Position numbers and translations under genes: made by a program. Under the pieces are notes generated by a model, which saw only the letters and a list, made by a program, of their open reading frames with translations, did not search any database and was not told where the DNA came from. From Acidobacteriaceae bacterium (GTDB lineage: Bacteria; Acidobacteriota; Terriglobia; Terriglobales; Acidobacteriaceae), in assembly GCA_003135315.1 (NCBI GenBank), contig PLBD01000514.1, forward strand, positions 1 through 6,617: a stretch of 6,617 bases of DNA. The letters are read 5' to 3'. This document shows positions 1 through 5,711 of the stretch, in pieces (position 1 is the stretch's first letter; the number at the start of each line of letters is the position of its first letter).

Positions 1-71
1 TCTGGAAAGATGCCGATCCCGACATCCCCATCTACAAACAGGCACAACTGGAGTACGCAAAGCTCCATTAA
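1..71 (+). CDS. C-terminal end of a TPR-type protein (partial)
   Basis: The reading frame starting at base 3 encodes 22 residues and ends with TAA at 69-71. The peptide ends in DADPDIPIYKQAQLEYAKLH. This tail is familiar to me as the extreme C-terminus of acidobacterial serine/threonine protein kinases and related regulators that carry tetratricopeptide repeats. There it closes the last helix after a tryptophan-containing 'LWKDADPDIPI' segment. The kinase or sensor part lies outside the window, so the catalytic function cannot be verified. The identification rests on remembered family similarity of a short tail. The reading frame and stop are seen directly. Confidence 0.65.
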   Translation, partial: WKDADPDIPIYKQAQLEYAKLH

Positions 72-98
72 AATCCGACGGCATCGGCACCCCTCAGC

Positions 99-135
99 GG
101 AGCTACGCTTCGATAGCTCCAAGTTGTCGGCAACT
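99..135. other. Two adjacent small hairpins after the TPR gene
   Basis: GGAGCTA (99-105) and TAGCTCC (114-120) form a perfect 7-bp stem with an 8-base loop. AGTTG (122-126) and CAACT (131-135) form a 5-bp stem with a 4-base loop directly after it. They lie 28-64 bases beyond the stop of the upstream gene, so they could help end its transcript. No T-run follows, so this is not a classical intrinsic terminator. These are the first of several inverted repeats in the gene-free stretch 72-399, where I see no credible coding region. Confidence 0.35.
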
Positions 136-214
136 CGGAAGTAATCCATTTGGACGTAAAACGCCCATCTCGGTGAGTTGGGCCCGAAAACCTGCCGCGG
201 GCTTGCCGACCTAG

Positions 215-246
215 TTGTGAACGATAAAGGACGTTATCGTTCACAA
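215..246. promoter_or_regulatory. Perfect 13-bp inverted repeat, candidate operator
   Basis: TTGTGAACGATAA (215-227) and TTATCGTTCACAA (234-246) are perfect reverse complements separated by the six bases AGGACG. A 26-base perfect dyad in moderate-GC DNA is unlikely by chance. Each arm contains AACG with a central CpG, loosely like operators bound by LacI-family sugar regulators. That would suit a gene for glucan breakdown downstream, but this link is inference. The dyad lies about 150 bases upstream of the amylase -10 box. It could instead be an RNA hairpin or a weak terminator for the upstream gene, although no T-run follows. Confidence 0.55.
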
Positions 247-302
247 AAGAGTGGCCGCGACCGGCTAAAGTCCCCTAGATGCTTCCCACGCCTTTTCGCC
301 TG

Positions 303-337
303 GGTCGTGGTTCGGTATCCATATCGGATGCACGACC
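303..337. other. Composite hairpin upstream of the amylase promoter
   Basis: GGTCGTG (303-309) pairs perfectly with CACGACC (331-337). Inside it TATCC (316-320) pairs with GGATG (326-330, one G-U pair) around a five-base loop, leaving a six-base bulge at 310-315. CCACG at 286-290 could pair with CGTGG at 306-310 instead, which would exclude the outer stem. The element ends about 58 bases before the -10 box. It would act as RNA only if a promoter further upstream is used; otherwise it is a DNA dyad. Confidence 0.35.
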
Positions 338-394
338 AGAACACTCAAAGGCGAGGCTTTACAGCATTTTCATTCCCTTCATTTGAAACCTCGC

Positions 395-400
395 TATAAT
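395..400 (+). promoter_or_regulatory. Consensus -10 box (TATAAT) for the amylase gene
   Basis: TATAAT at 395-400 matches the housekeeping sigma factor -10 consensus exactly. It predicts transcription starting near 407, which gives a leader of about 20 bases before the TTG at 427. No convincing TTGACA-like -35 box is found 16-18 bases upstream, where the sequence is around ATTCCC at 372-377. The promoter may therefore need an activator. The box overlaps the first base of the TTG at 400, so that codon would not be in an mRNA made here. Confidence 0.6.
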
Positions 401-414
401 TGGATTCCTCTCCC

Positions 415-421
415 GAGGAGG
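415..421 (+). promoter_or_regulatory. Ribosome binding site that fixes the amylase start at 427
   Basis: GAGGAGG at 415-421 is a near-perfect Shine-Dalgarno sequence. It ends five bases before the TTG at 427-429, ideal spacing for initiation there. It lies inside the coding sequence if the TTG at 400 were used instead. Confidence 0.75.
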
Positions 422-426
422 TTCGA

Positions 427-2259
427 TTGTCCACCTCTCTGTACGCGCCTGACTTCCTGGCTATTTTCAGCCGCCACCGGGACACTGGCGGCCCGCTCCA
501 GGCTTTTGCCTCACCTCCTGACTGGCGCGATCAGTGGATTTATTTCCTCATGGTGGATCGCTTCAACAATTCTCTCGCGCCGCCTCGCTCTTTCTCGCTG
601 CCTTTCCCTCTGCCATTTGATAGCTCGACCTACAATGATTTTCAGGGTGGCAATCTGGCCAGCATTCAGGATCAGCTTCCCTACATCAAGCAACTCGGCG
701 CAGGCGCCATCTGGCTGAGTCCTGTTCTCAAGAATTGTCCTCTTCAACCGGGAACGTATCACGGATACGGCATTCACGATTTTCTGCACGTCGATTCCCG
801 CTTCGCCCGCGATCCCAACAATGCCGACAATGAACTGCGCACGTTGGTCGATGCCGCTCACAAGCTCGGCCTCTACGTCATCCTTGACATCGTGTTGAAC
901 CACGTTGGCGATGTCTTCGCCTATATCTGCGATTCCGGCGAAACCGACTGCATCAACTCTCAAGGCTCGCAAGCCGATTTCCGAGCTTCAGCCCGTTCCA
1001 TTCAATGGCGCGACGCGCAAGGCAACGCGCAGGCCAATTGGCCCGACATCGCCAACATCTCAAACCCATCGCCCGACGCTCTCGTCTGGCCCACCGAGCT
1101 GCAGAAAAACGATTGGTTCCGCCGCCAGGGAACACCCGGACCCGACGACGATACGGTTGGCGATTTCGACTCACTCAAGCAATTCCGGAGCGATCTGACT
1201 ACTCTCCAGCAGTTCCTCATTCGCTCCTACCAATATGTGATCGCTCGCTTCGACATTGACGGGTTCCGTATCGATACACTTCGCTATCTCAAAAACGGTC
1301 TGCCACTGTTATTTGGCAACTCGGTTCGAGAGTTTGCCCTGAGCATCGGCAAAAAGAACTTCTTCACCTTCGGCGAAGTTCTCTCGGGTAATGACGAACA
1401 AGAGATCGCCAGCTTCATAGGTCGCACCACCACCGAGGGCACCGACATGGTCGGCGTCGATGCGGCTCTGGACTATCCACTCTATTTCGATCTCAAGCCA
1501 GTCGTGAAAGGGTTCGCGCCCCCTTCGGAACTGGTGGGCATGTACGAGTTCCGAAAGCAGGTGGAGGCCGATGTTCTCAGCTCCCACGGCGACGCAACGC
1601 GTTATTTCGTTACCTTCCTCGACAATCACGATATGAAGGAGCGCATTCGCTACGTCGATTCCGCGAATCCGACGCAATATGACGATCAAGTGACGCTCGG
1701 TCTGGCTTGTCTCTTTAGTTTGCCCGGAATTCCGTGTCTCTACTACGGCACCGAGCAAGGCTTGCATGGGGTCGGCTCTGATCTCGCGGTTCGCGAGGCC
1801 TTATGGGGTGGTCCTGGCTTTGGGCAGAACGTCGCCTACTATCAGCAGATATCACAAATTGCCGCGGTCCGCCGCGAAAACCCCGCCCTGCGCTACGGTC
1901 GGTTCTACTTCCGGCCCATCTCCGGCGATGGACGGCAGTTTGGCGTCTCCACTTTCCTCAACGGCACGCTCGCCTTCTCACGCATCTTAATGGATCAGGA
2001 AATTGTGATTGTCGCCAACACAGATACTGTCAATCCTTGCACGGTGTACGTGATTGTGGACATCACGCTCAACAATCCAGGCGATCAACCGCGCATTCTT
2101 TACAGCAATAAACAGCAGCCGCAGGCTCCCAGCGCGGTCGAGCAGTTCGCCGGAGGCGCCGTTTGGGTTCAGGAAACAGACGGCACCACTGGCACGGGTC
2201 CCCTGAATTGTATTCATGTCACGCTTGCTCCGCTCGAAGTGCAAGTTCTCGGCCGCTAG
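427..2259 (+). CDS. GH13 alpha-amylase family glycoside hydrolase
   Basis: The product (610 aa) is a glycoside hydrolase family 13 enzyme, expected to hydrolyse or transfer alpha-linked glucosyl units. All four classical GH13 regions are present: DIVLNH (D154, N158, H159), GFRIDTLRY (R281 and nucleophile D283), FGEVLSG (acid/base E317) and LDNHD (H401, D402). The N-terminal barrel shows QWIYFLMVDRF and LGAGAIWLSPV, and PGIPCLYYGTEQG lies near its end. Roughly the last 100 residues look like the usual C-terminal beta-sandwich. No signal peptide is visible, so the enzyme is probably cytoplasmic and may act on glycogen or maltodextrin. That substrate is inferred; the sequence does not settle the subfamily, and a transferase is possible. 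TTG 427 is chosen because GAGGAGG lies five bases upstream; a longer 619-aa version from TTG 400 would start within the -10 box. The gene appears to stand alone. Confidence 0.93.
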   Translation: MSTSLYAPDFLAIFSRHRDTGGPLQAFASPPDWRDQWIYFLMVDRFNNSLAPPRSFSLPFPLPFDSSTYNDFQGGNLASIQDQLPYIKQLGAGAIWLSPVLKNCPLQPGTYHGYGIHDFLHVDSRFARDPNNADNELRTLVDAAHKLGLYVILDIVLNHVGDVFAYICDSGETDCINSQGSQADFRASARSIQWRDAQGNAQANWPDIANISNPSPDALVWPTELQKNDWFRRQGTPGPDDDTVGDFDSLKQFRSDLTTLQQFLIRSYQYVIARFDIDGFRIDTLRYLKNGLPLLFGNSVREFALSIGKKNFFTFGEVLSGNDEQEIASFIGRTTTEGTDMVGVDAALDYPLYFDLKPVVKGFAPPSELVGMYEFRKQVEADVLSSHGDATRYFVTFLDNHDMKERIRYVDSANPTQYDDQVTLGLACLFSLPGIPCLYYGTEQGLHGVGSDLAVREALWGGPGFGQNVAYYQQISQIAAVRRENPALRYGRFYFRPISGDGRQFGVSTFLNGTLAFSRILMDQEIVIVANTDTVNPCTVYVIVDITLNNPGDQPRILYSNKQQPQAPSAVEQFAGGAVWVQETDGTTGTGPLNCIHVTLAPLEVQVLGR

Positions 2260-2299
2260 CTGAATAATGCGGAGGCCGAAAGGCTTAGTGCGGCGCTTC

Positions 2300-2616
2300 G
2301 CATCCGTGGACGCGCAAGGTCACATCTTCATCGTTAATCGCAATGATATGACCGACAAGGAAGGGGAAATTGCGCAGCAGGCGCCCCCTTCCTTGAATTC
2401 GATCCCGACGGCAATGTAGTGAATAGCTTTGGCGATTGGAAAACCGTTCCCGACGTCACTCACGGCTGCACCATTGACTATGAAAATAATTTTTGGACAG
2501 CCGGCAATGGCGACGGAATCATCCAGAAATACAGTCATGACGGGAAACTGCTGATGCAGATTGGAGTAAGAGGCGTGGTCGATACTTCGGATGGCACTCT
2601 AACGGGCCGGGCAGCA
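2300..2616 (+). pseudogene. NHL-repeat beta-propeller protein remnant (frameshifted, truncated)
   Basis: Two frames together encode a recognisable middle piece of an NHL-repeat propeller of the peptidyl-alpha-hydroxyglycine-lyase-like type found in exported proteins. The first frame gives VDAQGHIFIVNRND from 2306 and runs to a stop at 2417-2419. The second frame, from about 2389, gives FLEFDPDGNVVNSFGD, then THGCTIDYENNFWTAGNGD, GIIQKYSHDGKLLMQIG and DTSDGTLTGRA. The frames join smoothly as APP-FLEFDPDG if one base has been lost from the C-run at 2384-2388. No signal peptide or start region precedes the fragment, and similarity fades near 2613, about 25 bases before the tRNA-Arg 3' end. Loss of both ends plus a frameshift indicates a dead relic. 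An assembly error could explain the frameshift but not the missing ends. Confidence 0.8.
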
Positions 2617-2641
2617 AAACTGTTTTGGATGGCTTGTAAAG

Positions 2642-2718
2642 TGGCGCGCCCTGAGAGATTCGAACTCCCGACCTTCTGGTTCGTAGCCAGACGCTCTATC
2701 CAGCTGAGCTAAGGGCGC
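2642..2718 (-). tRNA. tRNA-Arg (anticodon ACG), CCA encoded
   Basis: On the minus strand the 77-base gene starts with GCGCCCT, which pairs with AGGGCGC to form the 7-bp acceptor stem. A G discriminator and an encoded CCA (complement of 2642-2644) follow. The D arm reads TTAGCTCAGCTGGATAGAGC. The anticodon arm is TCTGG-CTACGAA-CCAGA, placing ACG at positions 34-36. ACG is the usual bacterial arginine anticodon whose A34 is edited to inosine to read CGU, CGC and CGA. The T arm is GGGAG-TTCGAAT-CTCTC with one G-U pair. All arms fold as expected. Confidence 0.97.
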
Positions 2719-2723
2719 TTCCG

Positions 2724-2766
2724 AAAAGCGGCAGAGTGATTATAACAAAAGATGGGCGCCGCTTTT
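2724..2766 (-). other. 9-bp inverted repeat around the tRNA promoter, possible terminator
   Basis: AAAAGCGGC (2724-2732) and GCCGCTTTT (2758-2766) are perfect reverse complements separated by 25 bases. In minus-strand RNA from the 66-aa gene, the arms would form an A-tract/GC/U-tract stem just after the stop region, resembling an intrinsic terminator with an unusually large loop. The loop contains the -10 box of the tRNA-Arg gene. The repeat may thus insulate the tRNA promoter from upstream transcription. The large loop makes terminator function uncertain. Confidence 0.4.
2739..2744 (-). promoter_or_regulatory. Extended -10 promoter of tRNA-Arg
   Basis: The minus strand reads TGTTATAAT, an exact TATAAT at 2744-2739 preceded by the TG of an extended -10. 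Transcription would start near 2732, about 14 bases before the tRNA 5' end. No good -35 box is visible, which fits an extended -10 promoter. The box covers the stop codon (2742-2740) of the upstream 66-aa gene. Confidence 0.65.
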
Positions 2767-2940
2767 GCACGCGGACTCCACCTTGCGCATGATCCGCTCC
2801 GCCCATTGCACCGCGGCCGACACCATTCCGTCGCTGCGCGGACTATCGCGCGCATTGAATAAATCCTCGGTGGTCTTCAGGTGCCGCGCGACCAGGATGG
2901 CGGCCATGATTCCGATCACGCGCTTGCGGCCTTCGTCCAT
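2740..2940 (-). CDS. Small conserved hypothetical protein (66 aa)
   Basis: ATG at 2940-2938 opens a 66-residue frame ending in TAA at 2742-2740. The protein starts MDEGRKRVIGIMAAILVARH, has a short Arg/Ser/Pro-containing linker at about residues 31-37 and continues with a second helix, AAVQWAERIMRKVES. I recall similar short proteins beginning MDE-R-KRV--IMA and carrying a QWAE-IM helix in acidobacterial genomes, with no assigned function. It looks like a two-helix soluble protein. The first helix is hydrophobic on one face but flanked by charges, so membrane insertion is not obvious. An in-frame stop 24 bases upstream limits the start. No Shine-Dalgarno is seen, and the placement of its promoter suggests a leaderless mRNA. 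It lies in tandem with the tRNA-Arg gene 21 bases further on. Confidence 0.7.
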   Translation of the reverse strand: MDEGRKRVIGIMAAILVARHLKTTEDLFNARDSPRSDGMVSAAVQWAERIMRKVESACKSGAHLLL

Positions 2941-2946
2941 TTGGCG

Positions 2947-2975
2947 ATCATAGCACTTTCGCTATTTGTTCGCTA
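2947..2975 (-). promoter_or_regulatory. Promoter with 7-4-7 direct repeat for the 66-aa gene
   Basis: The minus strand carries TATGAT (2952-2947) preceded by TGC, an extended -10 box. It ends only six bases before the ATG at 2940, so transcription should start at or next to the start codon. Just upstream lie two identical heptamers TAGCGAA (2975-2969 and 2964-2958) separated by CAAA, an 11-bp period. Tandem heptamers with this spacing are the pattern bound by PhoB/OmpR-type response regulators, and here they occupy the place of a -35 box. The regulator is not identified. Confidence 0.5.
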
Positions 2976-2994
2976 ACGATATCGGCGGGATCAT

Positions 2995-3043
2995 CAGGTG
3001 ATCGATGACAACTTCCCTGGGTCTCGAACAGCGAGAGGCCCGG
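2995..3043 (+). repeat. Left copy of a ~50-bp dispersed repeat
   Basis: CAGGTGATCGATGACA (2995-3010) matches 5645-5660 at 15 of 16 bases. The following segment containing GGGTCTCGAAC (3019-3029) matches 5670-5680 exactly. Between these blocks there are two mismatches and one gap. The hairpin is partly decayed: TCTCG/CGAGA remain paired around a five-base loop and the outer GGG/CCC pairs only with a bulge. Similarity to the right copy ends near 3043. It resembles a REP-like intergenic element. It has no coding capacity. Confidence 0.65.
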
Positions 3044-3254
3044 AGGACCCATTTTGGGCCTAGAAACTCCAGCTAAGCCGTTGAATCGAAGCCACTATCG
3101 ACATGGTGCAGCAATTGTGCCAAATACTGCAAACTTTTGCATTGTAGTTTGGGGCCGATGGTGAGACAATCCGGGCGTCCAAAGTTCCTTTTGTTTGGCT
3201 TTAACTCAGATCGTCCCCCGCGATCGATAGACAAAAGCAGTACCGGAGAAAACC

Positions 3255-5582
3255 ATGAAGAATATTCGCTGCTTCGGAGTGGTTGCGTTGACTCTAAACC
3301 TCGCGCTGTCGGCGCTGCCGGCAAGCGCGCAGAAGATCCTCCCGAAACCAACGGTCGCGCATGGAGCGGGGAAATCCATGCTGAGTCCTTCGATTCCTCC
3401 TTATCTGCCTCTGCAGTTCAATCAGGGCATCACGTACGGGACTGGAGGCACGAAGCCTGTCGATGTTGCCGTCGGCGACTTTAACCGCGATGGCAAACTT
3501 GACCTGGCTGTTATCAATCAGGACCAGGACACGGTTGCTATCCTGCCGGGCGTCGGCGGCGGAGGTTTCGGCACGCCGGTTATTTACAATCTCCCGCCGG
3601 GTGTGCCCATGCAGATTGCGGTTGCGGACTTCAATAACGATGGCAATCTCGACATTGCGGTGATCACCGGCTCCGTTAGTGGGTACACCAGCGATGTGAT
3701 CGTTTTGCTGGGAACTGGCAATGGCAGCTTTGGACCTCCGATCTCTACGGCCTCAGGGGTGAGCGGTCTCACCATCAAAGTTGCCGACATAAACGGTGAC
3801 AGCAAGCCGGACGTCTTGATCGGCGGCAACGGCAGCGCCGCAATTTTATATGGTAAGGGCGACGGCACATTCCAGGCGCCAGTCCTGCTCAGCAGCGGAA
3901 GTTATTCATTGGTCGATGTCGCCGCAGGAGACTTCAATGGTGACGGACGCCTGGATGTCGTGTGCGCGATCGCCAACCCGAATGCCGGAATCGCGGTGTT
4001 CCTCCAGAATTCCGATGGCAGCTTCTCACCTGGGCAAGTTTTAATCACACAGTATCCCAACGGCTCCGCGGTAGCTGTGGCGGACTTCAACCAAAATGGC
4101 AAGTTGGGTGTACTGCTGAACGCGGTCGAAGAGATGCAGTATCTCGCCGGCAACGGAGACGGAACATTCCAGCAACCCGCCTTAGTCTACGGAGGGGGCA
4201 GTACTGGGCAGATCGCACTGGCTGACTTCAATCGCGATGGCCTGATGGACTATACGGCAGCAAACTACAGCCAGTCCGGCTGGGGTGTACTTATGGGCGC
4301 ACAAAGCGAACCTGGTTTTTTTGGCTGGAATGTCATGCCGGCCACGACCACGGGCGGAACCAGCGGGGTAGCCGTTGGCGACTTTAACGGCGATGGTTGG
4401 CCGGATGTTGTCACGGCCGATAGCATCGGCAACCAAGTCACCGTGTTTCTGAACCTGGTTGGAGCTAACATCGGGCCGCTGCAATTCGTCTCCGTGCTCC
4501 CATGCCGGCTCTTTGATTCGCGTCCCAATCCTCTTCCGGGAGGTATCGCGTTCGGATTTACGGTTTCGGAGCTGGGCAGTTGCGGAGCGAGTGTTCCACC
4601 GACAGCGGCGGCCTTTTCGCTGAACGTAACGGCGATTCCCGTTGAGACGCTGGACTACATGGAGGTCTTTTCACCCGGGGGATCATCATTTGGAACGTTT
4701 TCGACGCTGAATTCTCCGGACGGAAGAACCAAGGCGGATGCCGTGATTGTTCCCGCCGGCAACCTGGCAGCATTCGGCATCTATGACACCGACACGACGA
4801 ATGTCATCGTCGATCTCAACGGCTACTTCCTGCCGGTAACTCAATCATCGCTGGCCTTCTATCCGGTGACGGAGTGCCGCGTCTTCGACACCCGAAACGC
4901 CAACGGTCCACTGGGTGGTCCTTACCTGCAAGGTGGAGTCGAGCGTGACTTCCCCGTGCTCTCCAGCGATTGCCAAATACCCAGCGCCGCACAAGCTTAC
5001 TCCATGAACTTCACCGCGGTTCCGTACGACGGAGAAGAGCTCGGGTACTTGACGGTGTGGGCTAAGGGGTATCCGCACCCGGGCGTGTCGACGTTGAACA
5101 ATCCGACGGCAACACTTGTGGCCAATGCCGCAATCGTGCAGGCGGGTACCGGCGGCGAGGTTGCAGTCTACCCGAGCGACAATACGCAGCTTATCGGCGA
5201 CATCAATGGTTACTTCGCTCCGGCGCAACCGGGAGGACTGTCGCTGTACGCGCTACAACCCTGTCGCGCCTTCGACACACGTCAGCAAAACGGGGCGTTC
5301 AACGGAGAGTTGACCGTGAATATTCAGAACAGCCCGTGCGCGCCTTCCGGGTCAGCTCAGGGGTACCTGCTGAACGCAACCGTCGTGCCCGTTTCTCCTC
5401 TGTATTATTTGACGCTTTGGCCGGATGGACAGGGCCGCCCTGACGTGTCCACACTCAACGCCGTCGACGGCGAGATCACTTCAAATATGGCGATTGTAGG
5501 CACCGGGAATGGAGAGATCGATGCTTATGCTTCGGGGCTCACCAATTTGATCCTCGACCTCTTCGGCTATTTCGCGCCATAG
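3255..5582 (+). CDS. Exported FG-GAP/VCBS propeller protein with three C-terminal GYF/Cys modules
   Basis: The product has 775 aa. ATG 3255 follows GGAG (3245-3248) by six bases and opens a Sec signal peptide: KNIR, a hydrophobic stretch, then PASA-QK with likely cleavage after A25. Seven FG-GAP repeats follow, each with a D-x-N-x-D-G-x-x-D type calcium loop, starting at D75, D125, D178, D226, D277, D324 and D376. The 47-53 residue spacing fits one seven-bladed beta-propeller. The fifth loop, DFNQNGKLG, has lost ligand residues. From about residue 411, three modules of about 125 residues each begin with a CR-x-FD-(S/T)-R motif and end with GYF (G523, G652, G771). Each has two Cys (417/443, 541/573, 670/695), a plausible disulphide. 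Similar modules with YLT, STLN and GYF motifs occur in exported acidobacterial and actinobacterial proteins without known function. An extracellular binding or adhesion role is inferred. No catalytic site is visible. Confidence 0.93.
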   Translation: MKNIRCFGVVALTLNLALSALPASAQKILPKPTVAHGAGKSMLSPSIPPYLPLQFNQGITYGTGGTKPVDVAVGDFNRDGKLDLAVINQDQDTVAILPGVGGGGFGTPVIYNLPPGVPMQIAVADFNNDGNLDIAVITGSVSGYTSDVIVLLGTGNGSFGPPISTASGVSGLTIKVADINGDSKPDVLIGGNGSAAILYGKGDGTFQAPVLLSSGSYSLVDVAAGDFNGDGRLDVVCAIANPNAGIAVFLQNSDGSFSPGQVLITQYPNGSAVAVADFNQNGKLGVLLNAVEEMQYLAGNGDGTFQQPALVYGGGSTGQIALADFNRDGLMDYTAANYSQSGWGVLMGAQSEPGFFGWNVMPATTTGGTSGVAVGDFNGDGWPDVVTADSIGNQVTVFLNLVGANIGPLQFVSVLPCRLFDSRPNPLPGGIAFGFTVSELGSCGASVPPTAAAFSLNVTAIPVETLDYMEVFSPGGSSFGTFSTLNSPDGRTKADAVIVPAGNLAAFGIYDTDTTNVIVDLNGYFLPVTQSSLAFYPVTECRVFDTRNANGPLGGPYLQGGVERDFPVLSSDCQIPSAAQAYSMNFTAVPYDGEELGYLTVWAKGYPHPGVSTLNNPTATLVANAAIVQAGTGGEVAVYPSDNTQLIGDINGYFAPAQPGGLSLYALQPCRAFDTRQQNGAFNGELTVNIQNSPCAPSGSAQGYLLNATVVPVSPLYYLTLWPDGQGRPDVSTLNAVDGEITSNMAIVGTGNGEIDAYASGLTNLILDLFGYFAP

Positions 5583-5644
5583 CGATTACACGCGATGCTG
5601 CACCCGAAACTGATTTTGCTTTGGCTGCGCACCCGCACACTGGC

Positions 5645-5696
5645 CAGGTGATCGGTGACATACTCCCCCGGGTCTCGAACGCCGCGAGACCCGGGG
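5645..5696 (+). repeat. Right copy of the ~50-bp repeat with a 12-bp GC-rich hairpin
   Basis: CAGGTGATCGGTGACA (5645-5660) is followed by CCCCGGGTCTCG (5666-5677) and CGAGACCCCGGGG-type sequence at 5685-5696, exact reverse complements over 12 bp around the seven-base loop AACGCCG. It is in the same orientation as the copy at 2995-3043 and better preserved. It lies 62 bases after the propeller gene and 15 bases before the end of the convergent DinB gene. It could stop or stabilise transcripts from either side, but no T-run follows on either strand, so it is called a repeat and not a terminator. Confidence 0.7.
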
Positions 5697-5711
5697 CGCG
5701 CGACGATTCCC

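Noticed and set aside
178..399. 73-aa plus-strand frame in the amylase leader
   Set aside because: It starts with TTG without a ribosome binding site, runs through the palindrome, shows no family motif and ends at the -10 box.
2384..2391. Programmed frameshift in the NHL fragment
   Set aside because: The C-run is followed by no slippery heptamer context or clear stimulatory element, and the fragment lacks a start, a signal peptide and its C-terminal part, so simple decay explains it.
2419..2712. 97-aa plus-strand reading frame ending in VARPERFELPTFWFVARRSIQLS
   Set aside because: Its first two thirds are the NHL pseudogene, and its last part is the antisense of tRNA-Arg. The RPERFELPTFWF type peptide is a well-known annotation artefact from reading tRNA genes backwards.
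3137..3170. Promoter for the FG-GAP gene (TTGTAG at 3143-3148 with GACAAT at 3165-3170)
   Set aside because: The 16-base spacing fits, but both boxes match the consensus poorly, and similar matches would occur by chance.
5666..5696. Intrinsic terminator at the 12-bp GC-rich hairpin
   Set aside because: Neither strand has a T-run after the stem, and the related copy at 2995-3043 is not at a gene end. It is better described as a repeat element.
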